A stretch of DNA of 64,000 nucleotides from Flavobacterium sp. (GCF_028689845.1 NZ_JAQVCH010000001.1:124001-188000), one strand, 5' to 3'; positions 33,945 through 43,621 are shown, counted from the first letter of the stretch. Numbers and translations: made by a program. The notes: a model not told the origin generated them from the sequence alone.

Positions 33945-35828
33945 ATGAAAAAAACAATATTTCTTTTAAGTCTAGTCTATTCAACACTTTCTTTCGCTCA
34001 AAACAATCCAAATCCTGGCTATTGGCAACAACAAGCTGATTATAAAATGGAATTGGAAATGGACGTAAAAACCTTTCAATATAAAGGAAATCAAACGGTA
34101 ACCTATACCAACAATTCTAATGATACGCTTCGAGCGGTTTATTTTCATTTATACCCTAATGCTTTTCAACCCGGAAGTGCAATGGATATTCGTTTGCAAA
34201 CGATCAAAGATCCAGACAAACGAATGGTCAAAAGCTTTAAAGTTGCCGAAAAAGAAACCAAAGAAAGTCGGATTTCAACGCTAACTCCAGACCAAATTGG
34301 CTATTTAAAAATTTCTAATTTTAAACAAGAAGGTGTAGTTGCTGCTACAAAAGTGGAGGGAACCATATTAGAGGTCACCTTGGTCAAACCTATTTTACCA
34401 AAATCAAAGACTACTTTTACGTTAGATTTTGACGGACAAGTTCCAGAACAAATTCGCCGTTCTGGCAGAAATAGTTCAGAAGGAGTTGCCTTATCGATGA
34501 CGCAATGGTATCCTAAAATGGCCGAATTTGACTTTGAAGGATGGCATGCCGACCCGTATATTGGCAGAGAATTTCACGGTGTTTGGGGAAATTATGATGT
34601 AAAAATCACACTTGATAAAAACTATACTATTGGCAGTTCTGGTTATTTACTAAACAAAAATGAAATCGGTCACGGCTATCAAGACGAAGGTGTCGAAGTA
34701 AAACATGCTAGAAAAACCAAGAATCTTACTTGGCATTTTGTAGCTCCGATGGTACATGATTTTGCTTGGGGTGCCGATAACAATTACATTCACGATAAAA
34801 TCATCGGAGAAAACGGTGTCGAGTTACATTTCTTTTACAAAAACGATAAAGAAATTATCGAAAATTGGAAAGCAATGCAGCCGAAAACAGCCGAATTACT
34901 TTCTTTTTTTAACAAAAACATTGGTCCCTATCCATATAAACAATACTCAGTTATTCATGGTGGCGATGGCGGAATGGAATATGCCATGTGTACGCTCATC
35001 ACCGGAAAACGCTCGTTAGGCAGTTTAGTGGGTGTTACCGCCCATGAAATGGCTCATTCGTGGTTTCAACAGGTTTTGGCCACAAATGAAAGTAAACATG
35101 AGTGGATGGACGAAGGTTTTACTTCCTTTATTTCTGATTTAGCAATGACTGAAGTGATGCCTTCTAAAAACAAAAAAGAGGATGAAAATCCGTTTTTAAG
35201 TAGCTACAATAACTATTTTTATATGGTTGGTACAGGAAGAGAGCAGCCGCAATCAACACACGCAGACCGCTATGATGAAAATATGGTGTACGGAATTTCT
35301 TCCTATAGCAAAGGAACTGTTTTTCTGACCCAATTGGGTTATGTAATTGGTATTGAAAATATGATGAAAACCTTAAAGCGTTTTTACTATGATTATCAAT
35401 TTACTCATCCTACGCCAAACGATTTTAAACGTACTGCCGAACGTGTTTCTGGAGCAGTCTTAGATTGGTATTTGGTCGATTGGACACAAACCACCAATAC
35501 GATTGATTACGGAATTAAAAACATCAGCGACAACGGAAAAATGACTTTAGAACGCATCGGTAGAATGCCTATGCCGCTCGATATTTTAGTTGCTTATGAA
35601 GACGGAACGGTAGAAAGTTTTTATATTCCTAATCCGCTGATGCGATGGGAAAAAGAAAATCCGTATCCGCAAATTAAACGAACCGTTTTAAAAGATTGGG
35701 ATTGGGCTTATCCAACCTATGAATTCAACCTTTCACAAGAAAAAGCAAATATTAAATCGATTGTCATAGACCCAAGTGGTTTAATGGCCGATGTTAACAA
35801 AGAAAATAACGTTTTTGAAAACAAATAA
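33945..35828 (+). CDS. M1 family zinc metallopeptidase
   Basis: 627 residues with a signal peptide (about 1-19, ending SFAQ). The zinc site is HEMAH (His367, Glu368, His371) with Glu390 in WMDEGF; the exopeptidase motif GGMEYA is present (about 343-348). M1 enzymes remove N-terminal residues from peptides. Transcribed with the S8 peptidase, suggesting coupled endo- and exo-proteolysis outside the cytoplasm. Confidence 0.93.
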   Translation: MKKTIFLLSLVYSTLSFAQNNPNPGYWQQQADYKMELEMDVKTFQYKGNQTVTYTNNSNDTLRAVYFHLYPNAFQPGSAMDIRLQTIKDPDKRMVKSFKVAEKETKESRISTLTPDQIGYLKISNFKQEGVVAATKVEGTILEVTLVKPILPKSKTTFTLDFDGQVPEQIRRSGRNSSEGVALSMTQWYPKMAEFDFEGWHADPYIGREFHGVWGNYDVKITLDKNYTIGSSGYLLNKNEIGHGYQDEGVEVKHARKTKNLTWHFVAPMVHDFAWGADNNYIHDKIIGENGVELHFFYKNDKEIIENWKAMQPKTAELLSFFNKNIGPYPYKQYSVIHGGDGGMEYAMCTLITGKRSLGSLVGVTAHEMAHSWFQQVLATNESKHEWMDEGFTSFISDLAMTEVMPSKNKKEDENPFLSSYNNYFYMVGTGREQPQSTHADRYDENMVYGISSYSKGTVFLTQLGYVIGIENMMKTLKRFYYDYQFTHPTPNDFKRTAERVSGAVLDWYLVDWTQTTNTIDYGIKNISDNGKMTLERIGRMPMPLDILVAYEDGTVESFYIPNPLMRWEKENPYPQIKRTVLKDWDWAYPTYEFNLSQEKANIKSIVIDPSGLMADVNKENNVFENK

Positions 35829-35862
35829 TGCCGGATTTAGCTACTTTTTTTTAAATTAGCAG

Positions 35863-35870
35863 TAGATTTG
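35863..35870 (+). promoter_or_regulatory. -7 box for the octaheme cytochrome gene
   Basis: TAGATTTG, 28 nt before the ATG at 35898. The TTG that could start a longer frame (35868) is part of this box, which favours the ATG. Confidence 0.5.
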
Positions 35871-35897
35871 ACCCTCTTTTATCAAGTGATTCATTTT

Positions 35898-38132
35898 ATG
35901 AACGTTAAATCCATTCTTCTTTTTTCGTTACTTTTTGGTTTTATTTCCTGTCAAAAAACAGAAGAATATACTGATGTCATTGCTTTGCAAAATGCAAAAG
36001 GCCAATTTGTGGGTAATGCATCCTGCGTGGGTTGTCATCAAAATGAAGTAAATGATTGGTCCGATTCTAATCACGCTAAGGCGATGTTAGAGGCGAATGA
36101 AAAAACGGTATTAGCCAATTTTGACAATGCCGAATTAAAACGAAACGGACTCGTTCATAAAATGTACAAAAAAGGAAATGCCTTTTTTGTATTAACCGAT
36201 GGCCCAAATGGTGTTTTGGAAGAGTTTGAAGTAAAATACACTTTTGGTTATCATCCTATTCAACAATATTTAGTAGAATTTGAAGGCGGCCGATTACAAG
36301 TGCTTTCACTTACTTGGGATGTGGCTAAAAAAGAATGGTATTATATGTCTGATGAAGTGTATAAAAACTTTAGTATAGACCATGAAAACTGGTTACATTG
36401 GACAAACCAAGCCTATAATTGGAACGGCATGTGTGCAGAATGCCATACCACGAATTTAAAAAAAAATTATCATCCTGAAACCGATTCTTATAAAACCACT
36501 TGGAGTCAGTTGAGTGTAAGTTGCGAAGCTTGCCACGGTCCAGCCGAATACCACTTAAAATGGGCATCTACTAAAGATAAAGACATTGCCAACTATGGTT
36601 TTGTCAAAAAATTTAAAGACAGTGATAACCATTCACAGTTAGAAACCTGTGTGCGATGCCATTCCAGAAGAAGTATTTTTGGTGATTATGACTACGCTTG
36701 GACCGAAACACATGAACACATGACCATCGGCACAGTGGGTTCACCCAACTATCACAGTGATGGTCAAATTAAAGAAGAAGATTTTGAAATCGGTTCTTTC
36801 ATGCAAAGTAAAATGCATGAAAATGGTGTAAAATGCTCTGATTGTCATAATGTTCATTCCGGAAAAGTTAAATTTCAAGACAATCGCTTGTGCACGCAAT
36901 GTCATGAACCTGCTGATTATGATTCAAAAAAACATCACTTTCATGACAAAAATAAAGGCGGTGCTTCTTGTGTAGATTGTCACATGCCGGGTCAATATTT
37001 TATGGGTCGTCATTTTAGAAGAGACCACAGTCTTCGTATTCCAAGACCTGATATTTCTAAAGTAACCAATGCTCCCAATGCCTGTACTGCTTGTCACACC
37101 GATAAAACTGTTGATTGGGCAATTGAAAACACCACCAAATGGTACGGTCCAAAAGCACAAGACCATCACGGATTTACGTTTCATAAGGCAAATTCGCAAG
37201 ATCCAGCAGCAGTTGGTGAACTCAAAATAATCATTAACGATGAAAAGAAACCCCTCATTGTTAGACAAACAGCGATGGATGTGTTACGCATCAATTATCC
37301 GGGACAAGCCCAAGCTATTTTAAACCCGTTTTTATCACATCAAAATGCAGCTTTGCGATTTCAAAGTGTTTTTAATTCTCGCTTTGAGGACTCTAATAGC
37401 AAAGAAATTCTCGCTTTATTAAAAGATCCGATTAAGGGAGTTCGAAATACTGCTGCAATTAAAATAGCAGAAAACAAAACATTATTACCCTCAGACTATC
37501 GCACATTATTTGAAAAAGAAATCAAAGAATACGTAGCTGTTCTAACCTATAATAGTGATTTTCCGGATGCTAAACTCAATTTAGGAAATTACTATTACAG
37601 TCAAAATAATTATCCAAAAGCAACAAATTATTACCAGCAAACCATTGCTCAGGATAAGGAATTTATGCAAGCCTATTATAATTTGGCCTATCTCTACGGC
37701 GAAACAAATCAAAAGAAAGAAGCTGTAGTTGTTTTAGAATCGTATCTTCAAAAAAATCCAAAAGACAAACAAGCCCTGTTTGATATAGGTTTATTAATTG
37801 CAGAATATGGCGATTATGATAAAGCTGTTATCTATTTAGAAAAGGCAAAAGCGACTATTAATCCTAATGATAGAATAACGTTAAACTTAGCAAAGATTTA
37901 TGCCTATTTAGACCAAAAACCAAAGGCGGAACGTTATTTTAAAGAGTTAGTTCAAAACTTTCCACTAATTGAAGAATATGATGTAGAGTTATTTCAATTT
38001 TACATCACCAATCAAAATATCGAAAAAGCAAAGCAAGCAGCTATTCAAATTTTGAAAAAATACCCAAATTTTAAGGAACGAAGTGTTTTAGAAAGCTTTA
38101 TTCAAGGAAATTTACCAAAGAACGAAAAATAA
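35898..38132 (+). CDS. Octaheme c-type cytochrome lipoprotein with HEAT/TPR region
   Basis: 744 residues. Lipoprotein signal (FGFISC). The first about 400 residues carry eight CxxCH heme sites: CVGCH, CAECH, CEACH, CVRCH, CSDCH, CTQCH, CVDCH and CTACH, in the cytochrome c554/multiheme pattern. A HEAT-like segment (about 440-540) and tetratricopeptide repeats (about 550-735) follow. Related multiheme-TPR proteins occur in many Bacteroidota; the electron donor and acceptor are unknown. The TPR part probably docks a partner protein. No cytochrome maturation genes lie nearby. Confidence 0.9.
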   Translation: MNVKSILLFSLLFGFISCQKTEEYTDVIALQNAKGQFVGNASCVGCHQNEVNDWSDSNHAKAMLEANEKTVLANFDNAELKRNGLVHKMYKKGNAFFVLTDGPNGVLEEFEVKYTFGYHPIQQYLVEFEGGRLQVLSLTWDVAKKEWYYMSDEVYKNFSIDHENWLHWTNQAYNWNGMCAECHTTNLKKNYHPETDSYKTTWSQLSVSCEACHGPAEYHLKWASTKDKDIANYGFVKKFKDSDNHSQLETCVRCHSRRSIFGDYDYAWTETHEHMTIGTVGSPNYHSDGQIKEEDFEIGSFMQSKMHENGVKCSDCHNVHSGKVKFQDNRLCTQCHEPADYDSKKHHFHDKNKGGASCVDCHMPGQYFMGRHFRRDHSLRIPRPDISKVTNAPNACTACHTDKTVDWAIENTTKWYGPKAQDHHGFTFHKANSQDPAAVGELKIIINDEKKPLIVRQTAMDVLRINYPGQAQAILNPFLSHQNAALRFQSVFNSRFEDSNSKEILALLKDPIKGVRNTAAIKIAENKTLLPSDYRTLFEKEIKEYVAVLTYNSDFPDAKLNLGNYYYSQNNYPKATNYYQQTIAQDKEFMQAYYNLAYLYGETNQKKEAVVVLESYLQKNPKDKQALFDIGLLIAEYGDYDKAVIYLEKAKATINPNDRITLNLAKIYAYLDQKPKAERYFKELVQNFPLIEEYDVELFQFYITNQNIEKAKQAAIQILKKYPNFKERSVLESFIQGNLPKNEK

Positions 38133-38166
38133 AAAACGAAAAAACAGCTAGTTAAAAGCATCTGTT

Positions 38167-38174
38167 TACCTTTG
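38167..38174 (+). promoter_or_regulatory. -7 box for rnpA
   Basis: TACCTTTG, 22 nt before the rnpA ATG at 38197. Confidence 0.5.
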
Positions 38175-38196
38175 TTGCTTTAGCAATTGAATTGAC

Positions 38197-38571
38197 ATGT
38201 CATTTTCCTATCCCAAACACGAAAAACTAAAAAGCAAAAAGCTGATTGATTTACTTTTTGCAGAAGGAAAATCGGTTTCTAAATATCCGTTACGGTTAGT
38301 TTATGTCCCTGTCGAGCTTGAAAACGACGAGAAAATTAAGTTTGGCGTTTCAGTTTCTAAAAAACATTTTAAGAAAGCCGTTGACCGTAATTATTTCAAA
38401 CGAGTATTGAGAGAATGTTATCGGTTAAACAAAGCTCTTTTGTTAGATAACTTAGAAAAGCCATATGTCATGATGTTTTTTTATCAATCAAAAGACAAGA
38501 TGTCATTTACAGAAATGAATGAAAAAACGAAATTGCTTTTTGAAAAATTTCTGCTTGAAATTCAAAAATAA
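38197..38571 (+). CDS. rnpA: Ribonuclease P protein component
   Basis: 124 residues, the usual length. It binds the RNase P RNA and helps mature tRNA 5' ends. The conserved helix is present as KKHFKKAVDRNYFKRVLRECYR (the RNR-type motif reads DRNYFKR, as in Bacteroidota). The common partner rpmH is not adjacent in this window. Confidence 0.93.
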   Translation: MSFSYPKHEKLKSKKLIDLLFAEGKSVSKYPLRLVYVPVELENDEKIKFGVSVSKKHFKKAVDRNYFKRVLRECYRLNKALLLDNLEKPYVMMFFYQSKDKMSFTEMNEKTKLLFEKFLLEIQK

Positions 38572-38638
38572 AAGTGGTTCAATTCTTGTTGTACGATTTT
38601 TGATGATTTTTCGTTTTTAATTGTAAATTCCTGTTGTT

Positions 38639-39448
38639 ATGAAAATAGTTCTTGCTTATCTATCGTTTTTGGTGCTTCCGCTGATGTGTGGCGGAAATCC
38701 CAATAGTAATGTTTATGACTCCGAAAATGCCGTTGAAGACATTGCTGTCGCTTTGGAAGAACCGAAAAGTGTGGAAAATTTTGAAGTAGAAACCGAACAA
38801 AAAATCATAAAAGAAAGTACGCTTCACTTTGAAACACAAGATTTGCAAGCAACCTATCAACAAGTAACTTCGGCGATTGTTAAACATAAAGCCTTTTTGC
38901 AAAGCGATACAGAAGGCAAGGATTACAACTCGATTTATCGAAATTTAACGGTTCGGATTCCAACTGCGGCATTTGATGCTTTTTTAGCCGATATCGGAAA
39001 AGGAGTCGCTTATTTTGACCGAAAAGAAATTTCTGCCAAAGACGTAACGGCCGAATTTATCGATATTGAAGCTCGTCTAAAAGCTAAAAAAATCTTAGAA
39101 GAACGCTATTTGGCTTTATTGCAAAAAGCGAACAAAGTATCGGAAATTCTTGAAATTGAAAAAGAATTATCTATCATCCGTGAAGAAATTGAAGCCAAAG
39201 AAGGACAATTAAACTACTTACAAAATCGGGTTTCATTGAGCACGGTGAATATCGAATTTTATAAAAAAGTAGCCCAATCAGAAGACGCCACGGTTTCTTA
39301 TGGCTCAAAAATGTGGAATGCTGTAAAATCGGGCTGGAACGGAATTTCGAGTTTCTTTATCGGATTACTTCATATTTGGCCATTTATCCTTATTTTAGTG
39401 GCCTTAATCTTTGTGATTAAACGTCAATTAAAAAAGAAAAAACAATAA
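38639..39448 (+). CDS. DUF4349 domain membrane protein
   Basis: 269 residues. An N-terminal lipobox-like signal (LVLPLMC) is followed by the DUF4349 domain: RNLTVRIPTAAFDAFLADIGK, DVTAEFIDIEARLKAKKI, a coiled coil (about 150-200) and NRVSLSTVNIEFY. A transmembrane helix (about 243-262) and a Lys-rich tail close it. Exported domain with a C-terminal membrane anchor; function unknown. It lies 6 nt upstream of the S41 protease gene and is probably cotranscribed. Confidence 0.85.
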   Translation: MKIVLAYLSFLVLPLMCGGNPNSNVYDSENAVEDIAVALEEPKSVENFEVETEQKIIKESTLHFETQDLQATYQQVTSAIVKHKAFLQSDTEGKDYNSIYRNLTVRIPTAAFDAFLADIGKGVAYFDRKEISAKDVTAEFIDIEARLKAKKILEERYLALLQKANKVSEILEIEKELSIIREEIEAKEGQLNYLQNRVSLSTVNIEFYKKVAQSEDATVSYGSKMWNAVKSGWNGISSFFIGLLHIWPFILILVALIFVIKRQLKKKKQ

Positions 39449-39453
39449 AAAAC

Positions 39454-41091
39454 ATGTTCAAAAAATTAAAAAAACGCTATATAATCCCGGTTTTCTTATC
39501 GCTATTTTTATTTGTCGGAGTCAGTTTTAAACAGGATTTTTTTGAAATTGCCAAACAAATCGAAATTTTTACCAACTTGTTTAAAACCGTCAACATGAAT
39601 TATGTAGACGAAACCAATCCAGCAGACATGATGGATAAGGCCATAAAAAGCATGTTGGCCGATTTAGATCCGTATACCAACTATTTTAACGAAGCCGATG
39701 TGGTTCGTTTTAAAATCAACAATACAGGTGAATATACAGGCATTGGTGCCATGATTACTCGAAAAGAAGGAAAAATTATCATCAAAGAACCGTATAAAGA
39801 TTATCCAGCCGATAAAGCCGGTTTAAAAGCGGGTGATGAGATTATTCAAATTGGCGATATCCAACTTAAAGATTACAAAGAAGATGCTTCTGCTTTGATG
39901 CGAGGAGCAAAAAATGCTAAAATAGAAGTGAAATTTCTTCGTCAAGGAAAACCAAACACGACTACCCTAATTTTAGACGAAGTAGAAGTAAAAGCGGTTC
40001 CGTATTTTGGAAAAGTAGACGAAAAAACGGGCTACATTGTGCTTTCGCAATTTAATCGAAAAGCAACTTTTGAAACACAAGCGGCTTTATTAGAATTAAA
40101 ATCACAAGGAGCAGAAAAAATCATTTTAGATTTACGGGGAAATCCAGGTGGATTACTTAACGAAGCGGTAAATATCTGCAATCTTTTTGTCCCAAAAGGC
40201 GAAGTAATTGTGACTACCAAATCGAAAATAGAAAAACACAACCAAACCTATAAAACGATGCGTGAACCTATCGATTTAGATATTCCGTTAGTGGTTTTGG
40301 TAGATGGAAAAAGTGCTTCGGCGAGTGAAATTGTTTCGGGAGCTTTACAAGATTTAGATCGAGCCGTAGTGGTTGGAAGCCGAAGTTTTGGAAAAGGCCT
40401 TGTGCAACGCCCGTTAGATTTAACGTATGGAACACAAGTTAAAGTAACCATTTCTAGGTACTATACTCCTTCTGGTCGATGCATTCAAGCCTTAGATTAT
40501 TCTAAAAAAGATTCCGAAGGAAAAGCCATAAAAACCGACGCCAAAAACTACAACGCTTTTAAAACAAGTAAAGGACGAACGGTTTATGACGGTGGTGGTA
40601 TTCAACCCGATGTAGAATTAGAAGAAACCAAGTTGAGTGCTATTGCAGAAGCATTGCAAAAAAACGATGCGATTTTCAACTTTGCAACGATTTATTATTT
40701 TAAGAATCCCTCGCTTGGCACAAAAATTCCAACGCTTACCGATGGCGATTTTGCTGATTTTAAAGCTTATTTAAAGAAAGAAAATTTTTCGTTTGATACC
40801 GAAACCGAAAAACAACTCAAAAAAACCTTTGAATTAGCCGAAAAAGAAAAAATAGACCAAAATATCAAAACAGAATATGATAATTTAATGACTGCTTTAC
40901 GTAAAAGTGAAGAAATTCAACTGAATAAAAATCAAGCAGAAATCAAAGAATTATTGCTAGACGAATTGATTAAACGCTACCAATACAAAGAAGGATTGTA
41001 TCATTATTATATCCAACACAATTCGGAGGTAAAAAAAGCGACTTCGCTTTTGGCCAATCCAAGTGAGTATAACAAACTACTTAAAAAATGA
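39454..41091 (+). CDS. S41 family C-terminal processing protease
   Basis: 545 residues. An N-terminal hydrophobic anchor (about 10-25) is followed by a PDZ domain (about 85-165; GLKAGDEIIQIGD) and the S41 catalytic domain with KSASASEIVSG (Ser287-Ser291 region) and the general base Lys314 in FGKGLVQ. A C-terminal helical extension (about 440-545) completes it. CTPs trim or degrade envelope proteins from the C-terminus. Its stop overlaps the start of the OmpA-like gene by 4 bp, indicating coupling. Confidence 0.93.
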   Translation: MFKKLKKRYIIPVFLSLFLFVGVSFKQDFFEIAKQIEIFTNLFKTVNMNYVDETNPADMMDKAIKSMLADLDPYTNYFNEADVVRFKINNTGEYTGIGAMITRKEGKIIIKEPYKDYPADKAGLKAGDEIIQIGDIQLKDYKEDASALMRGAKNAKIEVKFLRQGKPNTTTLILDEVEVKAVPYFGKVDEKTGYIVLSQFNRKATFETQAALLELKSQGAEKIILDLRGNPGGLLNEAVNICNLFVPKGEVIVTTKSKIEKHNQTYKTMREPIDLDIPLVVLVDGKSASASEIVSGALQDLDRAVVVGSRSFGKGLVQRPLDLTYGTQVKVTISRYYTPSGRCIQALDYSKKDSEGKAIKTDAKNYNAFKTSKGRTVYDGGGIQPDVELEETKLSAIAEALQKNDAIFNFATIYYFKNPSLGTKIPTLTDGDFADFKAYLKKENFSFDTETEKQLKKTFELAEKEKIDQNIKTEYDNLMTALRKSEEIQLNKNQAEIKELLLDELIKRYQYKEGLYHYYIQHNSEVKKATSLLANPSEYNKLLKK

Positions 41092-41912
41092 TAAAATCTA
41101 GTATCGCACTTGTTGTATTTTTGATTAGTTTTCCGCTTTTTGCTCAAGAAGAACTGGTACAATCTATTTATTTTGACACCAACAAATCGGATGTTGAAGC
41201 GAGACAAACCAATTTACTCGTTGATTTTATCAAGAAAACGGATAGTATTCGCATTGAGAGCATTCAAATTTTTGGTTATTGTGATGATGTAGGAAAAGAC
41301 GAATACAATCGGAAATTATCGACGGAACGAGCAGAAAATGTTAAATCTGAAATTATCGCGAATGGCATTCGCAATAAAATTATTGTGACTATTGAAGGCA
41401 AAGGCCGCATTTTAATTGAAGATGATATTGTAGACAATTTACCCGAAGTACGTTCTAAAAACCGACGTGTTGATGTAGTGATTAATTTATTGCCCATTCC
41501 GGAAGAAGACTTGAAGATTCCGGGTGTTTATGCAACGTTTAACAAAGATAATATTGTGGGCGACCGCATTGTGTTATCGGATATGCTTTTTGAACGAGGT
41601 AGCAGTACATTAACCGTAAAATGTAAAAACGAACTAGACAAAATGGCCAAATTATTAAATCGGTATAAAAACTTGCATATTGAAATTCAAGGTCATGTTT
41701 GCTGCACACCGCCCAATCACAAAGAGGCAATTGACAAAGCGACCAAAAAACGTAAATTGTCTCAAAACCGAGCAGAAAACGTTTATAAATATTTGATTAC
41801 CAAAAAAGTATCTAAAGATCGTTTAACGTATAAAGGCTATGGCAATACGGTTTCATTAGGAAAAGGGCCGGAATTAGACAGAAGAGTGGAGTTGGTGATT
41901 ACGAAAAAGTAA
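41088..41912 (+). CDS. Tandem OmpA-domain envelope protein
   Basis: 274 residues with a signal peptide (about 1-18). Two OmpA-like units follow: about 22-130 (IYFDTNKSDVE.., IFGYCDDVGKDEYNRKLSTERAENV, NRRVDVVI) and about 155-274 (LFERGSSTL.., IEIQGHVCC.., LSQNRAENVYKYL, DRRVELVIT). No other domain is present. Two peptidoglycan-binding units in one small protein are unusual. It is translationally coupled to the S41 protease and may tether it to, or report on, the cell wall. Confidence 0.83.
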   Translation: MIKSSIALVVFLISFPLFAQEELVQSIYFDTNKSDVEARQTNLLVDFIKKTDSIRIESIQIFGYCDDVGKDEYNRKLSTERAENVKSEIIANGIRNKIIVTIEGKGRILIEDDIVDNLPEVRSKNRRVDVVINLLPIPEEDLKIPGVYATFNKDNIVGDRIVLSDMLFERGSSTLTVKCKNELDKMAKLLNRYKNLHIEIQGHVCCTPPNHKEAIDKATKKRKLSQNRAENVYKYLITKKVSKDRLTYKGYGNTVSLGKGPELDRRVELVITKK

Positions 41913-42136
41913 GATTCAAACTTACCATACTACAAAAAGAGCAGGTTGTTTTTTGAAACCTGTAGATTTCGTTTATAAAAATGTAATTTTAAATTTATCT
42001 AGACTTTTGGGTGCAGCCAAAATGTAAAAGTTAAAAAAAACAGTGTTAAATTAGACATTTATAAGTCGAACTATTTATCTGTTTACGCTCTTCTGAACCT
42101 TTGAGACTTTTGTATGCCCACGTTTAAACAAATGAG

Positions 42137-42144
42137 TATCTTTG
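42137..42144 (+). promoter_or_regulatory. -7 box upstream of the cytochrome c lipoprotein gene
   Basis: TATCTTTG, 25 nt before the ATG at 42169. The 255-bp gap before this gene also holds a weak CAGGTT/AACCTG hairpin (41942-41962) without a T-tract; nothing else was seen. Confidence 0.5.
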
Positions 42145-42168
42145 TACTAGGTTTAAAAATCATTTGAA

Positions 42169-43101
42169 ATGAGACGAATCTATACGTTACTTAATGTAGG
42201 ATGCTTTACTGTTTTTTTGTTATCTTATTGCAATGAAGCCGCCGGAAAAATCACAAAAACTTTGGATTGTCGATTTGTGTGTAATTTCAAAAAATCAACA
42301 AAATTTACATTTCTGATACTAGTCGCCTTTTTGGGACAACTTTCTTGTACGATTGATAAAGTTGAACACAGAAAAGTGCTAAAGTCTTATGATAACGGCC
42401 AATTAATGCAAGAACTAGTTAAATATAAAGAGAACGATACCTTGGTTGAATTCACCTATTTTTTAACAGGCCAATTGAACCAAAAAAGACAGCTGCTCAA
42501 TGATCAACGAACAGGTTGGTCATACATTTACACAAAAAATGGGGAGTTACTTTTTCAAGAGCACTACCTAAATAACATGTTAAACGGTGAGTTCAAAGCT
42601 TTCTATCTGTCGGGTCAGATTTCAAGAATAGAGCATTATCGAGATAATAAAATGATAGATACCTCGACTTATTTCCTTAAAAATGGAGAGGTGGAAAAGA
42701 AAATCACTTTCCTTGCTCCTTGTGAAATTGGTTCATGTGAATGTAATCAAAATGTGGTCGTTTATGAAAACGGCAGCAAAGTTTATTCTTATGAAGTTAA
42801 TAACGGAATAAAATCAAAAAACCAAACGGTCTATGACCAAACGGTGTATCAGAACCTTATGGGTATTATTGCCCAAGAAGCTTTATTTGAAAAGGGAGAG
42901 TTGCTATTTAGAAATCAATGTGGGACATGCCATAGACTTAAAAATCAACCCGTTGGTCCCGCACTTAGTGACTTTTCAAAGACAATTACTACGGATGAAT
43001 TAGCAGAAATTTTAATCGGAAGTAAAGGTCATCCTGCAAGCAAAATAACCGAGGAAGAAACTGCTGCAATAATTGAATATATTCATAAACACTGTTCTTA
43101 A
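42169..43101 (+). CDS. Lipoprotein with antitoxin-like (YwqK) repeats and a cytochrome c domain
   Basis: 310 residues from the ATG. The middle has MORN-like/YwqK repeats (SYDNGQLMQELVKYKENDT, GEFKAFYLSGQISRIEHYRDNKM). The C-terminus is a class I cytochrome c domain with the heme site CGTCHRL (about 246-250) and GPALSDF. The N-terminus is odd: a first signal-like stretch ending LLSYC-NE, then a second complete lipoprotein signal (KKSTKFTFLILVAFLGQLSC). A GTG at 42277 would start just before the second one and give a normal 274-residue lipoprotein. The ATG is supported by the promoter box; the GTG by signal-peptide logic. Confidence 0.75.
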   Translation: MRRIYTLLNVGCFTVFLLSYCNEAAGKITKTLDCRFVCNFKKSTKFTFLILVAFLGQLSCTIDKVEHRKVLKSYDNGQLMQELVKYKENDTLVEFTYFLTGQLNQKRQLLNDQRTGWSYIYTKNGELLFQEHYLNNMLNGEFKAFYLSGQISRIEHYRDNKMIDTSTYFLKNGEVEKKITFLAPCEIGSCECNQNVVVYENGSKVYSYEVNNGIKSKNQTVYDQTVYQNLMGIIAQEALFEKGELLFRNQCGTCHRLKNQPVGPALSDFSKTITTDELAEILIGSKGHPASKITEEETAAIIEYIHKHCS

Positions 43102-43141
43102 AAAGACATAACGCGTGTTTTTATAGTTATTAAAACTAGAT

Positions 43142-43588
43142 TTACTTTTTCTTCATCTCAATATGCGGAATAGCATCTTCAAGATATTCATCGCTCGTGC
43201 GAACAAAACCAACATTTTCATAAAATTGCTGCAAATACAATTGAGCCGAAATGGTTATTTGGGCTTCATTTAAAACGGTTGCGGTTGCCCGAATAGCTTC
43301 ATTCATTAAATCATAGCCCCATTTTTTGTTACGGTAGATTTGTTTCACTAGAACACGTCCGATGGAAGCTTCTTCAAAATAATCACCCGGTTTAAAAATG
43401 CGTGCATAAGCCACGAGTTCTTCACCAAACATGCCTAATACGTGAAGGGCCTTTTCATCTTTACCATCTATATCTAAATAAACGCAATTTTGTTCCACCA
43501 CAAAGACTTCGCTTCGTAGTTTCAGCACTTCATATAGTTCGCTTAACGAAAGTTCGTTAAATCGCTTTATTTTGAATTTTATTTCCAT
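43142..43588 (-). CDS. GNAT N-acetyltransferase, ElaA family
   Basis: 148 residues. VLKLRSEVFVVEQNCVYLDIDGKDEKA is the ElaA signature; the acetyl-CoA loop region reads IGRVLVKQIYRNKKWGYDLM. The acetyl acceptor is unknown. A hairpin with a T-tract lies directly before its ATG, so expression by read-through from the DUF4837 gene would be attenuated. Confidence 0.9.
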   Translation of the reverse strand: MEIKFKIKRFNELSLSELYEVLKLRSEVFVVEQNCVYLDIDGKDEKALHVLGMFGEELVAYARIFKPGDYFEEASIGRVLVKQIYRNKKWGYDLMNEAIRATATVLNEAQITISAQLYLQQFYENVGFVRTSDEYLEDAIPHIEMKKK

Positions 43589-43612
43589 AAAAAAAGGAAG
43601 TCTGCACTTCCT
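43589..43612 (-). terminator. Intrinsic terminator/attenuator before the GNAT gene
   Basis: Minus strand: AGGAAGT/ACTTCCT stem (43595-43612) with a 4-nt loop and a run of T (43589-43595) that ends at the GNAT ATG. It sits 10 nt after the DUF4837 stop. No TAnnTTTG box was found between the two genes. Confidence 0.75.
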
Positions 43613-43621
43613 CTCGATTTT

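Noticed and set aside
41913-42168. Weak hairpin CAGGTT/AACCTG in the gap after the tandem OmpA gene
   Set aside because: A 6-bp stem with no T-tract on either strand; too weak to call a terminator or RNA gene.
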